Of a stretch of 64,000 nt of DNA, positions 43,499 through 52,134 are shown in pieces (within the stretch, counting starts at the first letter, position 1; every line of letters starts with the position of its first letter). Source of the stretch: Myxococcota bacterium (GTDB lineage: Bacteria > Myxococcota_A > UBA9160 > UBA4427). Under the pieces are notes generated by a model. That model saw only the letters and a list, made by a program, of their open reading frames with translations, searched no databases and had not been told where the DNA came from. The stretch spans positions 43,545 through 107,544 of the forward strand of contig JASMLK010000072.1 in the NCBI GenBank assembly GCA_030748735.1, read 5' to 3'. The position numbers were made by a program, and so were the translations under genes.

Positions 43499-45565
43499 GT
43501 GACCAGCGTCGTGACTGAGTCGTCTGCAAGTTTACAGGGGAAGGCCCCCTTCCCCGCGCATTCTGTGCGCAGCTCTCGCCTGGTCGCGATGCTCGTTGCG
43601 GCCGCGTTCGGCGTACTCGCCTGCGGCGATCCCCCGCTGCCGGAAGAGCACTACTTCGTGGCGCCGGACGCACCCGCCCCACAGCCCGAAGCGCAATGTC
43701 TCGATCGCAACCCGTTGCGCAACGCCTACTTCGGCGACCTGCACGTCCACACGGCGGCTTCGAGTGACGCGTGGATGTTCGGCGTGCGGCTCGATGCCAA
43801 CGATGCGTACCGCTATGCGTTCGGCGAATCGGTTCATCTCTATCCCAACGACGAGCAGGACCGCCCGACGCGCGAAGTGCGGATCGATCGCCCCCTCGAC
43901 TTTGCGGCGGTCACGGACCACGCCGAGTTCCTGGCCGAAGGAAAGCTGTGCATCGATCCCAATGCGCCGGGTTACGACGGTGAGTTCTGCCAGACCTTCC
44001 GCAAGGGAGAGGCCCGTGCTCCCCAGCTCATCGCCCAGATCATGAGTCCCGTGACCTGGCGCGACGACGAGGTTTGCGGCGAAGACAACATGCGCTGCGC
44101 CGCAGCCAGCAAGGAGATGTGGCAGCGCAACATCGACGCGGCCGAGGAGTGGAACGATCGAAGTGACGCGTGCGAGCGCACGACCTTCGTGGCGTACGAG
44201 TACAGCTCGTTCCGCATGGGTTCGAATCTCCACCGCAACGTGATCTTCAAGAACGAAGTCGTGCCGAGGCAACCGATCAGCTACCTCGACGCCCATCGGG
44301 AGTGGGAACTCTGGGACCTGCTCGACCGCGGCTGTCGCGAAAGCGGCCGCGGTTGCGACGTCCTGGCGATCCCGCACAACTCGAACATCAGCAACGGTCG
44401 GATGTTCGAAGTCGGCTACCCCGGTGCATCTTCGAAGGAAGATCAGGCGGCACGCGCGACGCTGCGGATCGAGATGGAGCCCATCATCGAGATCTTCCAG
44501 CACAAGGGCGATTCGGAATGTCGCAACGGCCTGCCTGGCGTACTCGACAGCGTGGATGAGCTCTGTGATTTCGAGCGCTTCGAGAACATGGCGTTCGAGC
44601 GCATCGCAGGGGATGAGGAAGTGGGGGAATGCTACGAGGGCCCGTTCGCCGACAACCTGCCGCGTATGGGACCGACTTGTGTTTCGAAGCTGAGCTACGT
44701 GCGAAACGCCCTCACGGAAGGGCTGGCCGAAGAAGAGCGCATTGGCGTGAACCCCTTCAAGTTCGGGATCAGCGCGAGTACCGACACCCACAACGCACTC
44801 GCGGGTGGCGTCGAGGAGCGGAGCTTTCCGGGGCATCTCGGCAAGGGTGACGAAACGGCGTCGCAGCGGACGAGCTACGACGGTGCGATCCCCGGCAATG
44901 CGAACAACAACCCCGGTGGCTTGATCGGCGTCTGGGCCGAAGAGAACGACCGCGCCGCGATCTTCGACGCGATGAAGCGAAAGGAAGTCTTCGGCACGAG
45001 CGGCCCGCGCATCGTGCCGCGGTTCTTCGGGGGGTTCGATCTGCCCGAAGACCTCTGCGCTTCGGGCGGCGGGGTTGCGCGCGCGGACGCCGCCGGTGTC
45101 GCGATGGGCGGCGACCTTCCCGCGACATCAGCTTCGACCGCGGCCCCCCGTTTTCTCGCCTACGCGCTCGCCGATGCGGGTACCGAGACCTATCCCGGCA
45201 ACCCCCTGCAACGCCTGCAGATCATCAAGGGCTGGATCGACGACGAGGGCGAGCGGCGCGAGCAGGTGTACGACGTGGCCGGCGATGCCAACAACGGTGC
45301 GAGCGTCGACACCGCGACTTGCGAAACCAGTGGTCCCGGTTTCGATCAACTCTGCGCCGTGTGGAGTGACCCCGACTTCGACGCGCGCCGTCGAGCCGTC
45401 TACTACATGCGCGCCGTCGAGAACCCGAGCTGTCGCTACACCGCCTGGCAGTGCATCGGGCTCAGTGGCGACGACCGTCCCGCCGACTGCGACGATCCCA
45501 AGCGCAAGAACGTGATCCACGAGCGCGCCTGGACGTCGCCGATCTGGTACACGCCCGCATCCTAG
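43499..45565 (+). CDS. DUF3604 lipoprotein
   Basis: A 688-aa protein. AGGGAG precedes the GTG at 43499. The N-terminus is a lipoprotein signal with the lipobox AAFGVLAC (Cys about residue 42), so it should be anchored to a membrane lipid. The DUF3604 core begins AYFGDLHVHTAASSDAWMFG with the paired His, then FAAVTDHAEFLAEG and GISASTDTHNALAGG. Many Cys residues suggest disulfides in the periplasm. Role unknown. It is paralogous to the protein at 21445-23679 but anchored by lipid rather than by a helix. Confidence 0.85.
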   Translation: MTSVVTESSASLQGKAPFPAHSVRSSRLVAMLVAAAFGVLACGDPPLPEEHYFVAPDAPAPQPEAQCLDRNPLRNAYFGDLHVHTAASSDAWMFGVRLDANDAYRYAFGESVHLYPNDEQDRPTREVRIDRPLDFAAVTDHAEFLAEGKLCIDPNAPGYDGEFCQTFRKGEARAPQLIAQIMSPVTWRDDEVCGEDNMRCAAASKEMWQRNIDAAEEWNDRSDACERTTFVAYEYSSFRMGSNLHRNVIFKNEVVPRQPISYLDAHREWELWDLLDRGCRESGRGCDVLAIPHNSNISNGRMFEVGYPGASSKEDQAARATLRIEMEPIIEIFQHKGDSECRNGLPGVLDSVDELCDFERFENMAFERIAGDEEVGECYEGPFADNLPRMGPTCVSKLSYVRNALTEGLAEEERIGVNPFKFGISASTDTHNALAGGVEERSFPGHLGKGDETASQRTSYDGAIPGNANNNPGGLIGVWAEENDRAAIFDAMKRKEVFGTSGPRIVPRFFGGFDLPEDLCASGGGVARADAAGVAMGGDLPATSASTAAPRFLAYALADAGTETYPGNPLQRLQIIKGWIDDEGERREQVYDVAGDANNGASVDTATCETSGPGFDQLCAVWSDPDFDARRRAVYYMRAVENPSCRYTAWQCIGLSGDDRPADCDDPKRKNVIHERAWTSPIWYTPAS

Positions 45566-45585
45566 AGGTCCGGCCGGGCCTCTAG
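45562..45585. terminator. Palindromic hairpin between convergent genes
   Basis: CTAGAGG (45562-45568, including the DUF3604 stop) pairs with CCTCTAG (45579-45585), with an inner CCGGCCGG palindrome. It lies between convergent genes and has no T run. A shared terminator is likely. Confidence 0.6.
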
Positions 45586-45607
45586 CCTCGCCCCTCACGG
45601 CGGAGGG

Positions 45608-46495
45608 CTACGACTCCGCGGCGGCCTCGGGAGACGAGCGTAGATTGTCCCAGGCGAAGATCGCCAGCGCGGTCCAGACCGAAGCGAAGCCGAATGCGCG
45701 AGCAGTCGTGATGACTTCGCCGTAGAGCCCGACCCCGATCATGAGCTGCAGCGTCGGAGCGATGTACTGCAGCATGCCGACGCTCGAAAGTGGAATGCGC
45801 TGGGCCGCGTATCCGAAGAGCACGAGTGGCACGATCGTGATCACACCGGTGAAGGGGATCAACGCCCAGGTCGAAGGGGTGTCGACCGCCACGCTCCGGG
45901 CGCTGCCGAGCAGGGTGATGAGGTAGAAGCCGAGGGGCAGGGTGACGGTGGCCGTCTCGGTGAGCAGGCCTTCGATCGGAGGCGCGGCATCGCTGTGTTT
46001 CTTCATCAGCCCGTAGATCGCGAACGTGACGGCGAGGGACAGCGCGATCCAGGGGAATTGTCCGCCCGCGATCGTCATGACCGCGACTCCGAGCGCGGCG
46101 ATTCCCACTGCGAGACGGACCGCGGGGCGAAGCTCTTCGCCGAGCAGAGCGACGCCAAGTGCCACGCTCATCAACGGATTGATGTAGTAGCCGAGACTGG
46201 CTTCGAGGATGTGCCCTTCGGTCACCGCCCAGATGAACAGGATCCAGTTCACCGCAAGCAGCGCACCCGAAGCGACCGCCAAGGCGATCGTGCGACCGTT
46301 CGACAGCGTGCGGCGCAGGCTCTTGCCGCGTCCGGTCAGCGCGACGAGCCCCAGGAGTAGCGCGAGTGCCGAGAGCACACGCCACGACAAGACCTCGAAA
46401 GCGGGGATCACCGCCGTGGCTTTCCAGAAGATCGGGCTCGCACCCCAGACGAGGTAGGCGGCGACCCCCGCCACCATGCCGCGCCGGGTTTTCAC
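45608..46495 (-). CDS. rarD: RarD-type EamA transporter
   Basis: A 295-aa, ten-helix drug/metabolite-transporter-superfamily protein. The first repeat starts GMVAGVAAYLVWGASPIFWK and the segment HILEASLGYYINPLMSVALG is the RarD signature. Second-repeat ends are SSVGMLQYIAPTLQLMIGV. RarD is named from E. coli and homologues are assigned as chloramphenicol-sensitive protein; the true substrate is unknown. The dienelactone-hydrolase-like gene ends 6 bases after the rarD start region, on the same strand. Confidence 0.88.
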   Translation of the reverse strand: MKTRRGMVAGVAAYLVWGASPIFWKATAVIPAFEVLSWRVLSALALLLGLVALTGRGKSLRRTLSNGRTIALAVASGALLAVNWILFIWAVTEGHILEASLGYYINPLMSVALGVALLGEELRPAVRLAVGIAALGVAVMTIAGGQFPWIALSLAVTFAIYGLMKKHSDAAPPIEGLLTETATVTLPLGFYLITLLGSARSVAVDTPSTWALIPFTGVITIVPLVLFGYAAQRIPLSSVGMLQYIAPTLQLMIGVGLYGEVITTARAFGFASVWTALAIFAWDNLRSSPEAAAES

Positions 46496-46500
46496 GCTTC

Positions 46501-47619
46501 CTACTCCCGGGCGGGTGCCGCTTCGATGTCGAAGGTGCGGCGAAGGAACGAGAGGAGTGCCGCGTCAGAGCGCACTTTCGTTTCGGGATCGCTGCCGATG
46601 ACGTAACCCTCTTTCACGCATTCCTGCATCGCGTCGCCACTCGACACCCGCAACAGGATGCGATCCATGCGAGAGGTTTCGAGCGGCGTGTCGATGACCG
46701 GCTTCCCGTTCACGAAGTTGTGCCCTGTGTCGTCGTATTTCATTTCGCAGCCCGCGACATAGGGCGAGTCGGGAAAAAGCTGGCGCGGCACCTCGACTTC
46801 CCACGCGTGGCCCGCCCCTTGATAGACGTGCGCCTCGACGCTGTTCCCGAGTGCGCGAAGTTCGTCTTCCCGCTGCTTGCAGGCCGCGAGGTCGTTGGAT
46901 GCGTCTTCTGTGCCACGCAAGGTCAGCAGGGGGGAGCCATTCGTTTCGCTCGTGCCGAGGTTCTGGAAGCAGGGGCCGTAGAAGTCGACGAAGGCCGCGA
47001 AGCCCGGGCGCTCGGGGGCGAGCCTGCGCCGAATGCGCTCGTCCATGGCGAAGCGCGCGGCCATGCCGCCGTAGGAATACCCCACGACCCCGATGCGTTG
47101 AGCGTCGATGCGTGGGTGGGTGCCGAGCAGCTGCAGGGCCGCGTAGGCGTCGGTGATGGCGTCGAACTCGGTGACCGACAGCACGCGGATCATGTAGTTG
47201 GTTTCTTCGGTCACGCCGCGCGGGGTGTAGTAGTTGACGACGAAGGCCGCGATGCCATTGCTCGCGAGAAGCTCACCGTATTCCATCTCGCGTCCCTTCG
47301 AGATGCCGCCGCTTCCGTGCAGCACGACCATGGCGGGGACGGGGGCTGCGTCGGAAGCATCCGCGGCGTCGGGGAGGAAGAGCGTGCCGAAACCGGTCGT
47401 AGGTGTCCGCTCGTGGTCCGCCAGGAGCACGTCGAGATCGAAAGGGGTCGAGGTCGCGTAGTAGATCTCGCCGCTCTGCCCGCTGGAGAGGTCCGTTACC
47501 GGTGACGGGAAGTCGGGGAACGGGGGGACCGCTCGTCTCACGAGTGAGTCGGTCACGGTGCTGCAGGCCGTCAGTACGCCACAGACGAGTACAAGAATCG
47601 GGACGATCGACCGCGTCAC
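46501..47619 (-). CDS. Dienelactone hydrolase-like alpha/beta-hydrolase lipoprotein
   Basis: A 372-aa exported hydrolase. The GTG at 47619 follows GAGGAG by seven bases and opens a lipoprotein signal (SIVPILVLVCGVLTAC). The alpha/beta-hydrolase fold shows VPAMVVLHGSGGIS (oxyanion region), the nucleophile in GVVGYSYGGMAARFA, an Asp/Glu site near LLTLRGTEDASNDLA and the His in GAGHAWEVEVP. This matches the DLH group, though the nucleophile is Ser rather than the Cys of true dienelactone hydrolases. The substrate is an unknown ester or lactone in the periplasm. It is upstream of rarD with only a short gap. Confidence 0.8.
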   Translation of the reverse strand: MTRSIVPILVLVCGVLTACSTVTDSLVRRAVPPFPDFPSPVTDLSSGQSGEIYYATSTPFDLDVLLADHERTPTTGFGTLFLPDAADASDAAPVPAMVVLHGSGGISKGREMEYGELLASNGIAAFVVNYYTPRGVTEETNYMIRVLSVTEFDAITDAYAALQLLGTHPRIDAQRIGVVGYSYGGMAARFAMDERIRRRLAPERPGFAAFVDFYGPCFQNLGTSETNGSPLLTLRGTEDASNDLAACKQREDELRALGNSVEAHVYQGAGHAWEVEVPRQLFPDSPYVAGCEMKYDDTGHNFVNGKPVIDTPLETSRMDRILLRVSSGDAMQECVKEGYVIGSDPETKVRSDAALLSFLRRTFDIEAAPARE

Positions 47620-47836
47620 TGTGTCACTCCTCGGTTCGCATCTCCGGCTCGCGTGCCTCGGACGGGCGCCGAGCATACCCCACGCGCCCGGCCCAGAAGT
47701 GCTTTGTGGCGTCGGCATACGATCCGGTGCAACCTCTCGACAATCGTCCGCTCGCGCTCATCTCTTGCTCTGTTCCCACGACGACACCCACGTACGCAAC
47801 CGCAGTTCCGTTTCATCTACCCACGAAAGGTCCGTC

Positions 47837-48274
47837 ATGGCAGCACGCAAAGCCTCCGCCAGGAAATCAACCGCGCGAAAGGCCCCGGCTCGCAAGGGCC
47901 GCGCGAAGGCCGCTTCGCGAAAGGGCGCCGCGCGAAAGAAGAAGGCTGCGCGCAAGCGCCGCAGCACTTCGCTTGCCGATCGCGCACGCGACGCAGTGCA
48001 GGAGAACCTGCAAGATCTCGAAAAGCAGCTTCCCAAGAACATGCGCAAGATGGTCCGCGACCTGCGCAAGAACCTGAACGACTTCCAGAAGCAGGTCGAC
48101 AAGGCGCGCAAGGAACGCGAAGCCCGCTGGGACAAGCTCGAAAAGCAGATCCGACGCGACACCACCAAGGTGCTCAAGCGTCTCGGCCTCAGCTCGCCGA
48201 AGAAGAAGGCGCGCCGCAAGAAGGCCGCCAAGAAGAAGGCGTCGCGCAAGAAGGCTGCCCGCAAGAAGGCGTAG
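47837..48274 (+). CDS. Histone H1-like / AlgP-type nucleoid protein
   Basis: A 145-aa, extremely basic protein. Residues 1-42 are Lys/Arg/Ala-rich (KASARKSTARKAPARKG), a central helical segment of about 75 residues (LADRARDAVQENLQDLEKQL, then MRKMVRDLRKNLNDFQKQVD) is predicted coiled coil, and the tail returns to Lys/Ala/Arg repeats (KKKARRKKAAKKKASRKKAA). The two basic arms would bind DNA and the coiled coil could dimerise. AlgP, PhaF and H1-like proteins share the tail type. GAAAGG precedes the ATG. A clear hairpin follows the stop. Confidence 0.8.
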   Translation: MAARKASARKSTARKAPARKGRAKAASRKGAARKKKAARKRRSTSLADRARDAVQENLQDLEKQLPKNMRKMVRDLRKNLNDFQKQVDKARKEREARWDKLEKQIRRDTTKVLKRLGLSSPKKKARRKKAAKKKASRKKAARKKA

Positions 48275-48288
48275 CTGCACGACGCTCC

Positions 48289-48318
48289 AGGGGTTCGCGC
48301 ACTTCCCGTCGAACCCCT
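48289..48318 (+). terminator. Hairpin after the histone-like gene
   Basis: A perfect 9-bp stem (AGGGGTTCG at 48289-48297, complement at 48310-48318) with a 12-base loop, 14 bases past the stop. No T run follows, as is common in high-GC genomes. Confidence 0.6.
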
Positions 48319-48437
48319 CCTCGAGCGCCTCGCAATCTCCATAGCCCACCACCCGACACCCGGTCTGTCGTCGTGTGCGTCGCACACGCGCGGCGACGCT
48401 CGCCCCTTGCCTACCCCCCCCCACTCACGGATACGAC

Positions 48438-49889
48438 ATGGCTCGATACAACTACGATCGCCTCTCGGTGCAGGACAACTCCTTCTTGTTGATGGAAGGC
48501 CCGAACGCGCAGATGCATGTGTCGTCGACCGTCGTGTTCGACGCCGGCCCGCTGCGGACGAAAGAAGGCGGCATCGACATCGACCGGATCGTGCGCGCGA
48601 CCGAGGGCTACCTGCACCTCATCCCGCGCTACCGGCAGAAGCTCCAGTTCGTACCGGTCTTCGGTCACGCGGTGTGGGTCGACGACGAGCACTTCACCCT
48701 CGACTATCACATTCGCCATACCGCGCTGCCGCAACCGGGCACCGACGAACAACTCCAGCGCCTCTCGTCCCGCATCATGGCCCAGCCCCTCGATCGCACC
48801 CGGCCGCTGTGGGAAAACTGGATCGTCGAAGGACTCGAAGGTGATCGCTTCGCCATGATTTCGAAGATCCACCACTGCATGATCGACGGGTCGTCGGGCG
48901 TAGACCTCCAACAGATCATGATGTCGCTCACGCCGGATCGAAAACTCGAAGAGGCCCCGCGCTACATCCCGAAGCCTGCACCGACCGGGGCCGAACTGTT
49001 TCGTGACGAACTCGCCTATCGCATGGCGCTGCCGGGCAAGGCGCTACGTGACCTTGGCGAATTTGCGCGCGAATCCGAGGACGTGGTCGACGAAGTCACG
49101 AAGCGCGTAAAGATCATCGGCTCGATGCTGGGGATGGGGCTCAGCCATAGCCCGTCTCCCCTGAACGGTCCCCTTGGACCCCATCGCCGGTTTTCCTGGC
49201 TAGAGACGCCGCTCGAAGACATCAAAGCGATCCGGCGCTCTCTGCGGTGTTCGGTGAACGACGTCGTGCTCACGATCGTGACCGGTGCCGTCCGTGCCTA
49301 CATGCTGCGTCGCGGTGTCGACCCTTCGGCGATCGAGTTCAAGGTGTCATCGCCGGTCAGCATGCGGAGCGAAGCCGAGCGTGGTCAGCTCGGCAATCGC
49401 GTTTCGTCGTGGGTCCTCGCGCTTCCGATCGACGCGGAAAAGCCGCACGAGCAACTCGAGCGCATTCACGAAACCACGCAGGAACTCAAAGACACCAACC
49501 AGGCCCTCGGCGTCGAAATGATGATGCAGGTCGCAGAGTGGACGCCGGCGAGCCTGCTGTCGCTGGGCGCACAAAGCTCGGGCGGTCCGGTCAACACGAT
49601 CGTGACCAACGTTCCGGGCGTCCAGCAACCGGTCTACCTGCAAGGTGCGGAGATGATCGGCTGCTACCCGCAGGTTCCGCTGCTCGAGGGGATGGGCGTT
49701 GGCTTCGCGTTGATGAGCTACAACGGCAAGATGTGCTGGGGCTTCAACGCCAACCCCGGTGTCGTTCCCGATCTCCCGGCACTCGTCGATCTGGTGGAAG
49801 ACGCGATCGAAAACGTCGCCGACGCCGCCGGGGTCACGCTTTCGAAGAGCTCACAGCCGAGCCTCGACCTCAGCGATTCGAGCGAGTAG
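48438..49889 (+). CDS. Wax ester synthase/diacylglycerol acyltransferase (WS/DGAT)
   Basis: A 483-aa acyltransferase that joins acyl-CoA to a fatty alcohol or diacylglycerol, forming storage wax ester or triacylglycerol at the membrane. The active-site motif HHxxxDG is KIHHCMIDGSSG (about residue 148). N-terminal LSVQDNSFLLMEGPNAQMHV and the C-terminal domain phrases RFSWLETPLEDIKAI, NTIVTNVPGVQQP and FALMSYNGKM are all typical. Length fits. The ATG at 48438 is chosen over an upstream in-frame codon. Its end overlaps the convergent membrane/TPR remnant by 39 bases. Confidence 0.93.
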   Translation: MARYNYDRLSVQDNSFLLMEGPNAQMHVSSTVVFDAGPLRTKEGGIDIDRIVRATEGYLHLIPRYRQKLQFVPVFGHAVWVDDEHFTLDYHIRHTALPQPGTDEQLQRLSSRIMAQPLDRTRPLWENWIVEGLEGDRFAMISKIHHCMIDGSSGVDLQQIMMSLTPDRKLEEAPRYIPKPAPTGAELFRDELAYRMALPGKALRDLGEFARESEDVVDEVTKRVKIIGSMLGMGLSHSPSPLNGPLGPHRRFSWLETPLEDIKAIRRSLRCSVNDVVLTIVTGAVRAYMLRRGVDPSAIEFKVSSPVSMRSEAERGQLGNRVSSWVLALPIDAEKPHEQLERIHETTQELKDTNQALGVEMMMQVAEWTPASLLSLGAQSSGGPVNTIVTNVPGVQQPVYLQGAEMIGCYPQVPLLEGMGVGFALMSYNGKMCWGFNANPGVVPDLPALVDLVEDAIENVADAAGVTLSKSSQPSLDLSDSSE

Positions 49890-50991
49890 CTGCACCCCTT
49901 CGGGCAGGGCGGGTCGTAGCGAGAGCACCTGCTCGACTTCTTCGCGTGCGCGCGCGACTTCGTCGCGGTCGGGTTGCGGGCTGTCGAGGGCGCGTGCGGA
50001 AGCACTTCCGAGCAGGGCGCCGATCGAGTCCGCGTCGAGTGCGAGGGCCGCGTCGAAGGTGCGCCGTGCTTCTGCGGGGTGCCCGAGCCAGCGCGATGCG
50101 TTGGTGACGCCCGTCCATCCCTCGGGCGTGGGATGAAGCTCGATGCCGCGCTGGAAGTGACGTAGCCGCATCCGGGGGCGCTGCGTCTTCACGCAAGAGC
50201 ACCCGACCCTCACGATTGTCGCGCAGCTTCCAGATCGCACCGTCCATGATGAAGTGGTGCAGGTTGACCATCGCGAACACCAGCCCGGCCAGCCCGGCGT
50301 CCCATGGGCGGTCACCGAGCAGAGAGGGCGCGAACAGGACGGCGGGAAGCACGGTGATGCCCGAGCCCGCGATGAACGACTTCCACAGAAAACGGGCCGA
50401 AGTCTGTTGCGCACCCGAGCGCTTCGCAAAGTACGCGCTCACCCACAGGTACTGGGCCGAGTGCGCCATCGAGAGCCAGACCGGTGCAAAGGCGAGATTG
50501 ATCGTCTCCTGCGAGGTGAGCCGGACGAGGGTGACCGGGACCACGGAAAACAAAGCCTGAACGACGACGAGCGCGGTGGCCGACCCGACCTTGACCATCG
50601 CCGTTGCGCGCATGCGGTAGTAGGCGGCGAAGAGCGTCGCGAGGTAGAGCGCGATGGTCGTGCTGAGCAACACCGTGGCGTGTTCGTGCAGCGGTGGCCA
50701 CAGCAGGACCTGCGGCATGTCCGGGGCCTGGAGGGTGCCCGGTGCGAATACCAGACTCGAGTTCGCTCCCTGTATGCCTTCCATTGCGATCGCGGTTGCG
50801 AGCACGAGGAGCAACACGAGTCCAGCGGGCCAGGTGGTGATCCCGGCCGAAGCCGTCAGCCCGAGCAGAAGCGGAATCGAAAGGGTGTAGATACCGCAGC
50901 AACCCACGAGGAGATCGATCCAACGGCCGTAGAGCCAATGCTGGGCTCGGCTGGTGCGAGTGGTCGGGTCGGGGGCGCGGCCATGACCCAT
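49851..50991 (-). pseudogene. Membrane/TPR protein with an internal deletion and frame change
   Basis: From the ATG at 50991 the frame encodes a polytopic membrane protein (GRWIDLLVGCCGIYTLSIPL; then MAHSAQYLWVSAYFAK; then MVNLHHFIMDGAIWKLRDNR). At about 50170 it stops making sense, while another frame takes over with LRHFQRGIELHPTPEGWTGV and AEARRTFDAALALDADSIGA, a tetratricopeptide repeat. It then runs to the stop at 49851. Intact relatives, as I recall the architecture, have more membrane helices and more TPRs in between. The join removes them and shifts the frame. The end overlaps WS/DGAT on the other strand. Confidence 0.5.
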
Positions 50992-51127
50992 GGTAGATCG
51001 GCGGCGTAGCGCCTGTGAACCCCGATTCGACCCGCCCCAGGCGAATTTGCGCGTGTGCCAGACGTGAGTTGCGCCGCACCTGCACAATGGCAGACTCGGT
51101 GCGGCGAGATACCGCCGGCTCCAGGGG

Positions 51128-51565
51128 ATGATGATGTCGAAGGGACGAATCGCGGTTGCGGTCGAGCACGACTACGACGCGCCGCCCGAGGCCGTCTGGC
51201 GCGTGATTACCGATCACGCACGCTGGAGCGAGTGGTCGGGGCTGCGCAATTCCCACCTCGTGCGGGAAGGTCACCCGGACCCGAACGGTGTCGGTTGTAT
51301 ACGCGGTTTCGTGGCGGGCACCCGCGAAGAGGTGTTGAGCTTCGATCCGCCGAAGTGCACGACCTACACGCTCACCCGTAGCGTGATGCCGATGAAGAAT
51401 CACATCGGCGAGATCCGGCTCGAACCGAGGGGCGAGGGGACGCGGGTCCTCTGGCGCTGCTGGTTCGACCCGAGCATCCCGGGGCTTGGTGGGTTGTTGC
51501 GGGGAGTGATCACGAAGATGTTTCGAAACGCGCTCAGCGGTCTCGAGGCGAGGGGCTTCGACTGA
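51128..51565 (+). CDS. SRPBCC-family (polyketide cyclase/START-like) protein
   Basis: A 145-aa single-domain protein of the SRPBCC/Polyketide_cyc2 type, a helix-grip fold with a hydrophobic pocket. Typical start AVAVEHDYDAPPEAVWRVIT and DHARWSEWSG, closing helix VITKMFRNALSGLEARG. It likely binds a small lipid or aromatic molecule; no catalytic residue can be pointed to. Three ATGs in a row (51128, 51131, 51134) make the exact start ambiguous. A Tat-exported protein gene follows 46 bases later. Confidence 0.82.
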   Translation: MMMSKGRIAVAVEHDYDAPPEAVWRVITDHARWSEWSGLRNSHLVREGHPDPNGVGCIRGFVAGTREEVLSFDPPKCTTYTLTRSVMPMKNHIGEIRLEPRGEGTRVLWRCWFDPSIPGLGGLLRGVITKMFRNALSGLEARGFD

Positions 51566-51611
51566 TCGGCCGACCGCGACGCGGCGGTCGACCCATGAAA
51601 GGACCGAACAC

Positions 51612-52127
51612 ATGACCATGACCCGCCGACGCTTCGTCGCGAGCAGCCTCGTTCTCGGAGCGGGTGCCGCAACCATCCCGGGCCACATCGCATGGGCGGA
51701 TGAGAAGTCGGATGCACTTTCGAAAGCGATCGGCGAAAGCCCGCTCGTGTACGTCAGCCCCCTTCGCAGCGACGGCAGTGAAAGCCGCTGTCATGCCGAG
51801 GTCTGGTTCGTTCCCGACGGCGGTGATCTGCTCGTCGTGACGGATGCCAAGCGCTGGCGCGCCGTAGCGATCGGCAAGGGGCTCGGGCAGGCGCGCTTGT
51901 GGGTCGGTGACTTCGGAGTCTGGAAGAAGGCGGAGGGTCGCTATCTCCAGGCGCCTGGCTGCGATGCGAACGCGCGCCTCGAGAAGGACCCTGCCGCCCA
52001 CGAACGAGCACTCGAGGCATTCGGTTCGAAGTACGCTTCGGCCTGGGGCAGCTGGGGGCCGCGCTTCGAGAAGGGCCTCGCATCCGGCGAGCGTGTCCTG
52101 ATCCGCTACACGCCGCAGGGAGGATGA
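51612..52127 (+). CDS. Tat-exported protein with a split-barrel-like domain
   Basis: A 171-aa protein with a clear twin-arginine signal (TRRRFVASSLVLGAGAAT) and cleavage near AWA. The mature part (SPLVYVSPLRSDGSESRCHA, then VWFVPDGGDLLVVTDAKRWR and GQARLWVGDFG) has the strand order of pyridoxamine-phosphate-oxidase-like split barrels. Tat export suggests it folds with a cofactor, flavin being the likeliest, before export. This is an inference. The MMPL gene starts 7 bases after its stop, so they form one unit. Confidence 0.6.
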   Translation: MTMTRRRFVASSLVLGAGAATIPGHIAWADEKSDALSKAIGESPLVYVSPLRSDGSESRCHAEVWFVPDGGDLLVVTDAKRWRAVAIGKGLGQARLWVGDFGVWKKAEGRYLQAPGCDANARLEKDPAAHERALEAFGSKYASAWGSWGPRFEKGLASGERVLIRYTPQGG

Positions 52128-52134
52128 GGCGAAC

